From positions 62,001-126,000 of the forward strand of contig NZ_WLZW01000001.1 of the NCBI RefSeq assembly GCF_009707665.1: a stretch of DNA of 64,000 nucleotides, given 5' to 3'. This document shows positions 7,656 through 15,290 of the stretch, piece after piece; within the stretch, counting starts at the first letter, position 1, and each line of letters begins with the position of its first letter. Under the pieces are notes generated by a model. It had not been told where the DNA came from, ran no database searches, and saw only the letters and a program-made list of their open reading frames with translations. Source of the stretch: Planomicrobium sp. YIM 101495 (GTDB lineage: Bacteria > Bacillota > Bacilli > Bacillales_A > Planococcaceae). A program made the translations under genes and the position numbers.

Positions 7656-10246
7656 TGAAAATGGCCATACCACATGCAGGCATCGTCCTGCTCATCGGCC
7701 CGTCCAACAGCGGGAAGTCGACGTGGCTCAGGAAGCTTGTACAAACAGAAGAGATCTTACCGTCCGAAGTGGTGAGCTCGGATGATTTCCGCACGATGGT
7801 CTCAGACAATGATTTCATCGACTGGCGTGATCGGCCACAAGACGAAGCGGCGGGATTGAAAGATGCATACAGCAAAATATCGGAAGAAGCGTTCTTGATG
7901 CTCGATGCAGTCATCGAGGCAAGAGGCCGGCTCAACAAGCGGGTGTTCGTCGATGCGACCCATCTCCGTTCGGACGACCGCAAACGCTACATCGAACTTG
8001 CGAAGCGGCTGCACGTGCCGATCATCGCGATTGTCTTTGATGTACCGGAGCGGGACTTGCTCGACCGAGACGACAAGCGGGACAATCCGCGTGGAAGAAA
8101 ACGCATCAAGCAGCAAGTGCAAGTTTTCCGCAACGAAAAGCGTTTCATCAAAAAGGAAGGATTCGCAGCGGTTTATGAGCTGAAGCAACCGGAAGAAACG
8201 GAACTTATCAAACGGACCAATCCGATCGAAATTGATCTGGAAGCAGGAATCGATGTTATCGGGGATGTTCATGGCTGTTTTGCGGAGCTTGTGGAACTGC
8301 TCGTGAAGCTAGGATACGAGGAGAACCGGGAAGGGTTGTATGTCCACCCTGAAGGCCGCAAGTTCGTTTCGGTCGGCGATATCATGAGCCGCGGACCGGA
8401 ATCACTTCGCTCGATGCTGTTTTTCCAAAAGCATGTAGAAGCAGGAGTCGCATGGATGGTCGACAGCAACCATGGCTGGAAAATCGCAAGGTGGCTCGGC
8501 GGACGTCCGGTGGAACTTTCACACGGAGATGAGAAAGTGGAGCAGGAGTTCCTCGCGTATGAAGCGGAAGCAGGAAGTAGCCAGGCGGAACTATTAAAGG
8601 AGCAACTCGCACAATTTTTACTTGCGGCACCGTCTCATTATGTGTTCAAGAAGAACGGAGTGCCGGTGCTCGTCTGTACTCATGCCGGAATCAAGGATGA
8701 ATGGATCGGCAAACAGTCGCCTGCGATCAGTGATTTTTGCCGGTACGGGGACACGGCAGGGTTCGATGAGAAAGGGAAGCCGGTGCGCAAAGATTGGACG
8801 ATCGCGCACAGGAGCTCGACACTCATCGTCTGGGGACACGATCCGAAGCCGAAGCCGCTCGTCATCAATCAGACGATCAATATCGACCAAGGCGCGGTAT
8901 TCGGGGGAGAATTGACCGCTTACCGTTACCCGGAGCGCACATTCGAATCGGTCAAAGCGGCGCAGGACTATTCGGGAGCATCTGACAACCCGCTCGTTGA
9001 ATGGGAACGGAACCGGTTGAATCCGCCGAACATCGGCAAGTTCCTGAACGGCTATACGGTCACGACAGAAGAAGTTGGCGAAGTGTGGATCCATCCGGAT
9101 ACAGTGAAGCCGGCGGTCGATGCAGTGTCACACTCCACGCTGCCGCTCGAACAGCTTGCCTACATTCCACCAACGATGAGCCCGACACCGAAACCGTCTG
9201 CACTGGAAGGCTTCCTGGAACATCCGAGAGAGGCGATCGACTATTACCGGAGCAACGGTGTCGATAAAATGGTTGCCGAGAAAAAGCATATGGGCAGCCG
9301 TGCAATCTTGTTGCTGTTCAAAGACGAAGAGGCAGCTGAGAAACAGACGGGGATCCGTGCGTTTGGTGTGATTTACACGAGAACGGGCAGACGGTTCTTT
9401 GACGAAACGGCCGAGCATGAAGTGGTATCGCGTCTGCAAACAGAACTTCACCGGATCGGCTATTTCGAGAAGTACGAAACAGACTGGGTGTTGCTCGATG
9501 CGGAAATCATGCCGTGGAATTTGAAAGCACGCGAGCTGATCTCTTCACAGTACGCCCACGTCGCCGAAAACGCTGTCGCGGATCGGACGTTACTGAAGGC
9601 GAAACTCGAAGCGGGACTAGAACGGATTTCTGGATTGCAAGACTGGCTGGATGAGTACAGCAGCAAGCTTGAGAATGCCCGAACGTTCACGGAAGTATTC
9701 CAGAAGTATTGCTGGGATGTGGAGTCCGTCGGAGCGATTCAAATCGCGCCGTTCCATGTGCTTGCGCATAGCGACCGCACGTTCTTCGACAAGTCCCATG
9801 AATGGCATATGGAAATGAACCAGATGCTCGCTTCGGAATCGGAGCTGTTCGTCGAAACGGAATGGAAAGTGATCACAGACGAGGCGAGTGAGCAGGAGGT
9901 CATCGATTGGTGGCTCGCGGTGACGGAGGATGGCCACGAAGGAATCATCATCAAACCGGACCGTTTCATTGCAAAAGCAAGAGGCAAAACAATTCAGCCT
10001 GCGATTAAGGTGAGAGGCCGGAAGTATTTGAGTATCATTTACGGGATGGACTATTTGGAGCCGGCGAACTTGTCACGGTTGAAGAAGCGTAACACAGGAA
10101 AGAAACAGAAGATGGCATTGAAGGAGTTTGCGCTTGGTGTTGAAGGGGTTAGCCGGTTTGTTGGCGGCGAGTCACTCGAGCGTGTGCACGAGTGTGTGCT
10201 CGGCGTATTGGCGCTCGAATCCGACCCGGTCGATCCGCGGTTGTAA
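7655..10246 (+). CDS. pnkp: Polynucleotide kinase-phosphatase / RNA ligase Pnkp
   Basis: Bacterial Pnkp heals both ends of a broken RNA and, with Hen1, seals it. The 863 residues hold three modules. The kinase has P-loop GPSNSGKST at 15-23. The metallophosphoesterase runs from about 200 to 450, with D204/H206 in GDVHG, D242 and R246 in GDIMSRGP, and N272/H273. The C-terminal adenylyltransferase has nucleophile K544 in KHMGSR, then EGIIIKP and KVRGRKYL. Length matches the Clostridium thermocellum enzyme. Two positions in the phosphatase differ from the usual PPP motifs: GDxxDRG reads GDIMSRG (S245) and GNH(D/E) reads SNHG. No other enzyme family combines these modules. The target RNA in this host is unknown; ribotoxin-cut tRNA is the usual hypothesis. 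Confidence 0.92.
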   Translation: MKMAIPHAGIVLLIGPSNSGKSTWLRKLVQTEEILPSEVVSSDDFRTMVSDNDFIDWRDRPQDEAAGLKDAYSKISEEAFLMLDAVIEARGRLNKRVFVDATHLRSDDRKRYIELAKRLHVPIIAIVFDVPERDLLDRDDKRDNPRGRKRIKQQVQVFRNEKRFIKKEGFAAVYELKQPEETELIKRTNPIEIDLEAGIDVIGDVHGCFAELVELLVKLGYEENREGLYVHPEGRKFVSVGDIMSRGPESLRSMLFFQKHVEAGVAWMVDSNHGWKIARWLGGRPVELSHGDEKVEQEFLAYEAEAGSSQAELLKEQLAQFLLAAPSHYVFKKNGVPVLVCTHAGIKDEWIGKQSPAISDFCRYGDTAGFDEKGKPVRKDWTIAHRSSTLIVWGHDPKPKPLVINQTINIDQGAVFGGELTAYRYPERTFESVKAAQDYSGASDNPLVEWERNRLNPPNIGKFLNGYTVTTEEVGEVWIHPDTVKPAVDAVSHSTLPLEQLAYIPPTMSPTPKPSALEGFLEHPREAIDYYRSNGVDKMVAEKKHMGSRAILLLFKDEEAAEKQTGIRAFGVIYTRTGRRFFDETAEHEVVSRLQTELHRIGYFEKYETDWVLLDAEIMPWNLKARELISSQYAHVAENAVADRTLLKAKLEAGLERISGLQDWLDEYSSKLENARTFTEVFQKYCWDVESVGAIQIAPFHVLAHSDRTFFDKSHEWHMEMNQMLASESELFVETEWKVITDEASEQEVIDWWLAVTEDGHEGIIIKPDRFIAKARGKTIQPAIKVRGRKYLSIIYGMDYLEPANLSRLKKRNTGKKQKMALKEFALGVEGVSRFVGGESLERVHECVLGVLALESDPVDPRL

Positions 10247-10311
10247 TGCTGATATGAAGAGAGATGTGTGATTAAACACTTGCTCATGATTTCTAATATA
10301 AGTAAAAAAAT

Positions 10312-10356
10312 AGAAACAGGTGGCGAAAATGGAGGTTTTCGTCACCTGTTTTTTCT
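10312..10356. terminator. Bidirectional terminator between pnkp and copZ-like gene
   Basis: A 16-bp stem (10314-10329 with 10336-10351, one G-U pair) has a 6-nt loop, a T run on the right and an A run on the left. It can therefore end transcription of pnkp from the left and of the HMA gene from the right. Confidence 0.85.
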
Positions 10357-10368
10357 GTTTTTTAGTTG

Positions 10369-10578
10369 TTAAGCAAGAACCGGATAGCCAAGTTTTTCGA
10401 TTGTATCTTTTACATTTTCTTCGGCAATTTTGTCAGGGTCGAACGTTGCTTTCACTTTCGAGGAGTTGAACAGTACCTTCACTTCCTCGACCCCTTCCAT
10501 TTTTCCGACCTTCCCTTCGATCTTCTTAATACATGTTGGACAAGTTAGAGGCTCAAGCTGGAATTTGACTGTTTTCAT
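10369..10578 (-). CDS. Small HMA-domain metal-binding protein (CopZ-like)
   Basis: This is a 69-residue single heavy-metal-associated domain with the metal-binding pair C13/C16 in LTCPTC and the usual beta-alpha-beta pattern ending EKLGYPVLA. Such proteins carry soft metal ions to P-type ATPases in the cytoplasm. The canonical MxCxxC methionine is replaced by leucine. AAAGGAG lies 8 nt before the ATG. It is divergent from the ATPase gene, which lacks its own N-terminal HMA domain, so this protein probably supplies it. A FNR-type palindrome at 10636-10651 lies at -41.5 of its predicted promoter. Copper is not proved; zinc or another metal is possible. Confidence 0.8.
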   Translation of the reverse strand: MKTVKFQLEPLTCPTCIKKIEGKVGKMEGVEEVKVLFNSSKVKATFDPDKIAEENVKDTIEKLGYPVLA

Positions 10579-10601
10579 CTCGATCGCTCCTTTGTTTTTT
10601 C

Positions 10602-10651
10602 TATCTTAAGTATAGCTCCAGCTGCGATATGAATCCTTGACGTGGGTCAAG
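10602..10651 (-). promoter_or_regulatory. FNR-type class II promoter of the copZ-like gene
   Basis: The palindrome CTTGAC-GTGG-GTCAAG is at 10636-10651, centred at 10643.5. On the minus strand a TATACT -10 box lies at 10614-10609, placing +1 at 10602. The palindrome centre is then exactly at -41.5, the class II activator position, and no good -35 box is present. The predicted leader is 24 nt. The likely protein is the Crp/Fnr regulator at 13031. Confidence 0.65.
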
Positions 10652-10706
10652 TTTCGATTGACATCAGACCTCACGACAGGAAAGAATTCCGCAGAAAGCG
10701 CTGGAA

Positions 10707-10756
10707 CTTGATGGGCGTCAAGTTGTTATTTCCCGTAATGGATTAAGATGAAGGTA
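10707..10756 (+). promoter_or_regulatory. FNR-type class II promoter of the P-type ATPase operon
   Basis: The near-palindrome CTTGAT-GGGC-GTCAAG is at 10707-10722, centred at 10714.5. A TAAGAT -10 box at 10744-10749 gives +1 at 10756, so the site is again exactly at -41.5. There is no recognisable -35 box. The predicted leader is 32 nt. It is the partner of the site at 10636-10651 in the same divergent intergenic region. Confidence 0.62.
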
Positions 10757-10787
10757 GAAAAGAAATAATAATCGGGAGTTGAGCGGA

Positions 10788-12683
10788 ATGATCATGTTTA
10801 TTCACAAACAAAAGAAGAAGATCACGTTCATTGCTGGGTTCTTGCTTGTCCTGGCACTGGTCCTGCATTTTACGGGCCATCATGACATGAGGCAGCTCGC
10901 ACTGATCGTCGCGACGGTCATCGCAGGAATTCCAATCGCGATCAAAGCGTTCCAAGCGGCGCGCATGAGAGCCTTCAGTATTGAGCTGCTCGTGACGATC
11001 GCGGTCATCGGTGCGCTATTCATAGGTGAGTACGTCGAGTCAGCTGTCGTGACGTTCCTGTTCCTTTTCGGGGATTACCTTGAAGCGCGGACGCTCGAGA
11101 AAACGAGAAGTTCGCTACGGGAATTGGTGGACCTTGCACCACAGGAAGCGGTCGTTATCCGTGACGGGAAATCCTTCACAGTACCAGTCGAAGAAGTGGA
11201 AGAAGGAGATCGTGTCATCATCCGGACGGGTGGAAAAGTGCCGGTGGACGGACGCATTGTTACTGGTCAAGCATCACTGAACGAGGCAGCCATCACAGGT
11301 GAGTCAGTACCAGCTTTGAAAGAATCAGGCGACAAAGTTTTTAGTAGTACGATTCTCGACACGGGCTACATTGAAATCATCGCCGAGAAAGTCGGAGACG
11401 ACACGACATTCGCGAAAATCATCGAACTTGTCGAAGAAGCGCAGGAATCGAAATCGAAAACAGAGAAGTTTTTAAATAAATTCGCCAACATCTATACGCC
11501 AGCAGTCGTCGTCTTGTCCGTACTCGTCTACATCCTGACACGCGACCTTCACTTGGCCATCACGTTCCTTGTTATCGCTTGTCCTGGAGCGCTAATCATC
11601 GGTGCACCGGTATCAAGTGTAGCTGGAATCGGGAACGGTGCGAAACACGGTGTCCTCGTCAAAGGGGGCGAAGTGATGGACCGTTTCGCGAACGTCGATA
11701 CACTTGTTTTCGACAAGACAGGGACGCTGACGAAAGGGAAGCCGGAAGTGACAGATATTCACGTGTTCGGAAATTACGCTGAGCAGGAACTACTGGCTTG
11801 GGTTGCTGAGGCAGAGACAGCTTCCGAGCATCACCTTGGACAGACCATCGTCAAAGAAGCGAAGACACGTGGACTCGACTTCAATCATGATCCGGAAGAC
11901 GTTAAAGTCATCAAAGGGAACGGACTCGCAGCGACGGTAGAAGGCCGCGTGCTCGTCATCGGTAACAAAAAATTGATGCAAGCGAAGAACATCATCATCC
12001 CCGCAGCGGTCGAGCAATATGCAATCGAGCGGGAAAAAGCGGGCAATACTGCAATCATCGCAGCGGTCGACGGGAAAGTTGCTGGTATCTTCTCCATCGC
12101 GGACCAGATCCGTGACGATGCAGTCGCAGCACTTGGCGAACTGCGGAAGAACGGCGTCAAGAAAATGATCATGCTGACGGGGGATAATAAACACACTGCA
12201 GAACTTGTCGCGACGAAGCTTGGCCTCGATGAATTCCACGCAGAATTGTTGCCGCAAGACAAAGTGGCATACGTCAAGCAGCTGAAAGAGCAAGGGCATG
12301 TCGTCGCCATGGCAGGAGACGGAGTCAATGATGCTCCGGCAATCGCGACAGCGGATATCGGTGTCGCAATGGGCGAAGGAGGCACCGACATTTCGATGGA
12401 AACAGCGGACGTCGTTTTGATGGCTGATAAATTGATGCAGTTCTCACACGCCTATTCACTATCGAAAGCAACAATTCTCAACATGAAGCAGAACACGGCA
12501 TTCGCAGTCGGTACGGTGTTCATCCTATTGATCGGTGTCTTGATGGGGTCGATCCATCTCGCTTCCGGCATGTTCGTCCATGAAGCGAGTGTCCTGCTGG
12601 TCATCTTGAACGGCATGAGGCTCATGGGCTTCGGAAGAAAGAGTTCGTTGCTCGCACGGTCTGCACAGTCTGCTCTTGCATAA
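10788..12683 (+). CDS. P1B-type heavy-metal-translocating ATPase (CPG subtype)
   Basis: This integral membrane pump of 631 residues uses ATP to move a transition metal. Visible motifs are the actuator TGES, phosphorylation site D309 in DKTGTLT, the hinge GDGVNDAP, and several membrane spans. The membrane metal motif is CPG (C265-P266-G267 in ACPGALIIGAPVS) rather than CPC, SPC or CPH. The P1B hallmark SEHP is SEHH (residues 346-349). There is no N-terminal HMA domain; two stand-alone HMA proteins flank it. The ATG at 10788 lies 9 nt after GGGAG; an in-frame TTG at 10779 is less likely. Direction and metal are uncertain. Zinc-related ZosA-type pumps of lactic acid bacteria, linked there to FNR-like regulators, are the closest idea. 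Confidence 0.82.
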   Translation: MIMFIHKQKKKITFIAGFLLVLALVLHFTGHHDMRQLALIVATVIAGIPIAIKAFQAARMRAFSIELLVTIAVIGALFIGEYVESAVVTFLFLFGDYLEARTLEKTRSSLRELVDLAPQEAVVIRDGKSFTVPVEEVEEGDRVIIRTGGKVPVDGRIVTGQASLNEAAITGESVPALKESGDKVFSSTILDTGYIEIIAEKVGDDTTFAKIIELVEEAQESKSKTEKFLNKFANIYTPAVVVLSVLVYILTRDLHLAITFLVIACPGALIIGAPVSSVAGIGNGAKHGVLVKGGEVMDRFANVDTLVFDKTGTLTKGKPEVTDIHVFGNYAEQELLAWVAEAETASEHHLGQTIVKEAKTRGLDFNHDPEDVKVIKGNGLAATVEGRVLVIGNKKLMQAKNIIIPAAVEQYAIEREKAGNTAIIAAVDGKVAGIFSIADQIRDDAVAALGELRKNGVKKMIMLTGDNKHTAELVATKLGLDEFHAELLPQDKVAYVKQLKEQGHVVAMAGDGVNDAPAIATADIGVAMGEGGTDISMETADVVLMADKLMQFSHAYSLSKATILNMKQNTAFAVGTVFILLIGVLMGSIHLASGMFVHEASVLLVILNGMRLMGFGRKSSLLARSAQSALA

Positions 12684-12710
12684 CATCGTATGAACAAGGA
12701 GGAGAACGTT

Positions 12711-12932
12711 TTGAGAAAAGCGGTTTTTGGACTGGCGTCTTTGACTTGTCCATCGTGTATGAAGAAAATAGAGGACGCATTAACTGGCTGGGCAGGGATG
12801 GGAAGTGTCACCGTATTCTTCCATCTGGAGAAAGTCCGAGTGGAATTCGACGAGAACATCACGACTGCCGAAGAAATTGAACGTGTCATCGCAAGTCTCG
12901 GGTATCCGATCATCGGAACGAAAATTGCATAA
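12711..12932 (+). CDS. Second small HMA-domain metal-binding protein
   Basis: This 73-residue HMA domain has C13/C16 in LTCPSC and ends with ASLGYPIIGTKIA. It lies 27 nt after the ATPase and is surely co-transcribed with it. The frame is open from an ATG at 12690, but AAGGAGGAG at 12696-12704 points to the TTG at 12711. As in the divergent HMA gene, leucine replaces the methionine of MxCxxC. Together the pair may provide the metal-binding domains that the pump itself lacks. Confidence 0.78.
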   Translation: MRKAVFGLASLTCPSCMKKIEDALTGWAGMGSVTVFFHLEKVRVEFDENITTAEEIERVIASLGYPIIGTKIA

Positions 12933-12940
12933 TCGATTAA

Positions 12941-12974
12941 GATGTACACACAATTCTGGATTGGTGTGTACATC
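12941..12974. promoter_or_regulatory. Perfect inverted repeat between the HMA gene and the Crp/Fnr gene
   Basis: GATGTACACAC at 12941-12951 is followed after 12 nt by GTGTGTACATC at 12964-12974, a perfect 11-bp inverted repeat. There is no T run after it, so it is a poor terminator. A TACAAT -10 box at 12990-12995 lies just downstream and the right arm covers the -35 area. An operator of the regulator gene or an RNA hairpin are both possible. Confidence 0.5.
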
Positions 12975-13030
12975 TGTCGTTAGAAAGACTACAATCTAGG
13001 CAGAAGCAGTTTGGAAGGGGGACGCTGTGC

Positions 13031-13738
13031 GTGAAACAACCGGAAGCATGTAACCACGGATTCGGAGACGGCGGGAAAGCACTTCAGCTCTGTGTCTCAA
13101 TCGTGCCGATATTCAATCACCTGGAGCCGGAAGAGATGGAGGAAGTCGTCAAGACGACGCGTCCGGTATCATTGAGGCGGGGGGACTTCCTCTACAGTGC
13201 CGGTGATGCATCCGACGCCTTGTCGATTATTCACCGAGGCAAAGTGAAAGTATACCGCTTAGCAGAGAACGGAAAAGAGCAGCTGATCCGCATTTTGGAT
13301 GCAGGCGATTTTACAGGGGAGCTGGCGCTATTCACCGAAACGATCCACGATGCATATGCAGAAGCGATGGAGGAGACGGAGATCTGCAGCATCCAGCGTC
13401 CGGCCTTGCAGGAGCTCTTGACGAAGTATCCGAATATCTCGATGAAGATTTTGACGGAGTTCTCGAGGCGGCTGAACGAGGCGGAGAACCAGATGACGAG
13501 CTTCACGACGGAAGATGTCGAGACACGGATCGCCCTTTATTTAGCGGAACAGGTGGAAGCGAGCCGTTCGATGGAAATCCAGCTCAAGATGACGCGGAAG
13601 GATTTGGCATCTTATCTCGGGACGACACCCGAGACGATCAGCCGGAAACTCGCGAAGTTCGAAGACGAAGGATGGATCGTGCAGATGGGTCAGCGTACTA
13701 TCCGTATCCTGGACTTGGATGCACTATTGCTTCTTTGA
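13031..13738 (+). CDS. Crp/Fnr family transcriptional regulator
   Basis: The 235-residue protein has an N-terminal cyclic-nucleotide-like sensory barrel (about 22-130), a dimer helix, and a C-terminal winged helix. The recognition helix contains TPETISRKL with E201, S204 and R205, the ExxSR pattern by which FNR reads TTGA half sites. Cysteines C7, C21 and C119 could bind an iron-sulfur cluster or form a disulfide; C119 aligns with the internal ligand cysteine of FNR (TEIC). The GTG start at 13031 follows AAGGGGG. It lies just downstream of the ATPase-HMA operon, whose divergent promoters carry matching TTGA-N6-TCAA sites. It is therefore likely their regulator, responding to oxygen, redox or metal. 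Confidence 0.85.
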   Translation: MKQPEACNHGFGDGGKALQLCVSIVPIFNHLEPEEMEEVVKTTRPVSLRRGDFLYSAGDASDALSIIHRGKVKVYRLAENGKEQLIRILDAGDFTGELALFTETIHDAYAEAMEETEICSIQRPALQELLTKYPNISMKILTEFSRRLNEAENQMTSFTTEDVETRIALYLAEQVEASRSMEIQLKMTRKDLASYLGTTPETISRKLAKFEDEGWIVQMGQRTIRILDLDALLLL

Positions 13739-13745
13739 AATGAAA

Positions 13746-13780
13746 AAAAGCCCCGGACGATTTTTTCGTCCGGGGCTTGT
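13746..13780 (-). terminator. Terminator of the SDR gene
   Basis: A 13-bp stem (13748-13760 with 13766-13778, arms AAGCCCCGGACGA and its complement) and an A run on the left (T run on the minus strand) form an intrinsic terminator for the minus-strand SDR gene. The plus direction lacks a T run. Confidence 0.8.
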
Positions 13781-13786
13781 CGTTGC

Positions 13787-14548
13787 TTAAAATGCTGCCG
13801 TCCAGCCAGCATCCGCCGTGATGACGGAGCCGTTGACGAAGCTAGAGTCGTCAGAAGCAAGGAACAAGGCAACTTGCGCCACTTCTTCGGGTTGTCCGAC
13901 GCGTGGGATGACGCCTTGTGCGAGACGTGAACGCCCCATGCCGAATTCGTTGATGTTCTTCATGGACGCGCTGATGTTCGTTTCGACTGCTCCTGGAGCG
14001 ATCGCGTTACACCGGATCCCTTTTTGTGCATACATATAGCCAGTATTTTTCGTCATGCCGACAACCGCATGTTTGGATGCACCATAAGCAGCTCCGGCAT
14101 GTGCACCGTTCTGTCCGCCAGTTGATGCAATGTTGACGATGACGCCGTTGCCTTTTTCAAGGAAAATCGGGATTGCACGACGCATTGCGCGCATGACACC
14201 TTTCGTGTTGATGTCGAAAATTAAGTCCCATTTCTCATCCATAATGTCTGCCACCGGTTCGAAACCGTCCATGATTCCAGCATTGTTTACGAGAACATCA
14301 AGCGTGCCGTATTCGTTGATTGCTGCATCGATCATTGCGTCGATGTCTTCTTGCTTCGCAACGTTTGCTGATACTGCTGTCGCATTACCGCCACTGTTCT
14401 TGATGCTTTCAACAACTGCTTCAGCACCTTCTTTGTTCAAGTCCGCGACGATGACTTTCGCGCCTTCTTTCGCGTATAATTCCGCGATTGCTTTGCCCAT
14501 TCCAGACGCTGCACCTGTGACGACTGCTACTTTGTTTTCCAATTTCAT
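13787..14548 (-). CDS. Short-chain dehydrogenase/reductase (glucose 1-dehydrogenase-like)
   Basis: This 253-residue NAD(P)-dependent oxidoreductase of the classical SDR family has the cofactor motif TGAASGMG near residue 11, NNAG near 88, and the catalytic Ser and YxxxK (YGASK). The C-terminus VNGSVITADAGWTAAF is typical of the 3-oxoacyl-ACP reductase/glucose dehydrogenase group. The acidic residue after the second beta strand (VADLN) suggests NAD. Its substrate cannot be read from the sequence. It is divergent from the TetR gene at 14695, which probably controls it. Confidence 0.8.
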   Translation of the reverse strand: MKLENKVAVVTGAASGMGKAIAELYAKEGAKVIVADLNKEGAEAVVESIKNSGGNATAVSANVAKQEDIDAMIDAAINEYGTLDVLVNNAGIMDGFEPVADIMDEKWDLIFDINTKGVMRAMRRAIPIFLEKGNGVIVNIASTGGQNGAHAGAAYGASKHAVVGMTKNTGYMYAQKGIRCNAIAPGAVETNISASMKNINEFGMGRSRLAQGVIPRVGQPEEVAQVALFLASDDSSFVNGSVITADAGWTAAF

Positions 14549-14649
14549 TGAAAAAACCTCCTCGTTTTATTGAACAACTGTATGTTAAAATTATAAAGCG
14601 TAGACTAGGTGTTTTACAATCACCAAAAATTCAGAAAGTGTACATTTAA

Positions 14650-14672
14650 GAACATATTCCGGATTTTTGTTC
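14650..14672. promoter_or_regulatory. Possible TetR operator between SDR and TetR genes
   Basis: The inverted repeat GAACA (14650-14654) and TGTTC (14668-14672) lies just before the TetR start. A related TTGAACAACTGT is near 14568, close to the SDR start. Short arms make this a tentative operator for the adjacent regulator. Confidence 0.35.
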
Positions 14673-14694
14673 AGTAAAAGGAGGTGGGAATCGG

Positions 14695-15246
14695 ATGGAT
14701 TTACGTGTATTGAAAACAAAGGAAGCGTTGCGAAATGCGTTGCTCCTGCTTTTGAAGGAAAAGCAGCTCGGCGCAATTTCGGTAACTGAGATTTGCAAGG
14801 TGGCGATGGTGAACAGAGGAACGTTCTATTCGCATTACGGACGGGTGGAAGATTTGTTCGAGGAATATTTCAAGAAGATGATGGAGGATCTCGGAGCGTC
14901 TTACGAGGAACCGTATAAGCATATGGAGTTGTTGAAGGCGAAAGAGCTGAAGCCGAAATCAATTCGTATATTCCATCACATCGAGAAGTATCAGCCGTTT
15001 TATCGGATTGTCTTCTCGAAAGGCGCACCGCTGTCGTATTACTATTTGTTTTTTGACCATATCCAAACGTTAATGCAAGCCGATATGGAGAAGCGACACC
15101 GCGCGACGATTGATATCCCGATGGTGAGCGCCTATCAGGCGAATGCCATCGTCGGACTGGCAATCGAGTGGTACCGTCAGGATTTCCAGCAGACGGCGGA
15201 AGAGATGAATGAGACTTTCGTGCGGATTTTGCGCGGGGAAGAATAA
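14695..15246 (+). CDS. TetR/AcrR family transcriptional regulator
   Basis: The 183-residue protein has an N-terminal helix-turn-helix (ISVTEICKVAMVNRGTFYSHYGRVEDLF, residues about 28-55) typical of TetR repressors of the DhaS-like group in Bacilli, with a variable ligand-binding C-terminal domain. GGAGGTGGG precedes the ATG. It is divergent from the SDR gene, the usual arrangement of a TetR repressor and its target. The inducer is unknown. Confidence 0.82.
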   Translation: MDLRVLKTKEALRNALLLLLKEKQLGAISVTEICKVAMVNRGTFYSHYGRVEDLFEEYFKKMMEDLGASYEEPYKHMELLKAKELKPKSIRIFHHIEKYQPFYRIVFSKGAPLSYYYLFFDHIQTLMQADMEKRHRATIDIPMVSAYQANAIVGLAIEWYRQDFQQTAEEMNETFVRILRGEE

Positions 15247-15283
15247 AAAAACCAAGCAAGGCTGAGCACCGTGCTTGGATTTT
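15247..15283. terminator. Terminator between tetR-like gene and mnmM
   Basis: The stem CCAAGCA (15252-15258) with TGCTTGG (15272-15278) is flanked by A run and T run, so it can act in both directions between the converging genes. Confidence 0.65.
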
Positions 15284-15290
15284 CTGCTGG

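Noticed and set aside
10692..10705. cre site (AGAAAGCGCTGGAA) in the copZ-ATPase gap
   Set aside because: Only 11 of 14 positions match and the right half-site is wrong.
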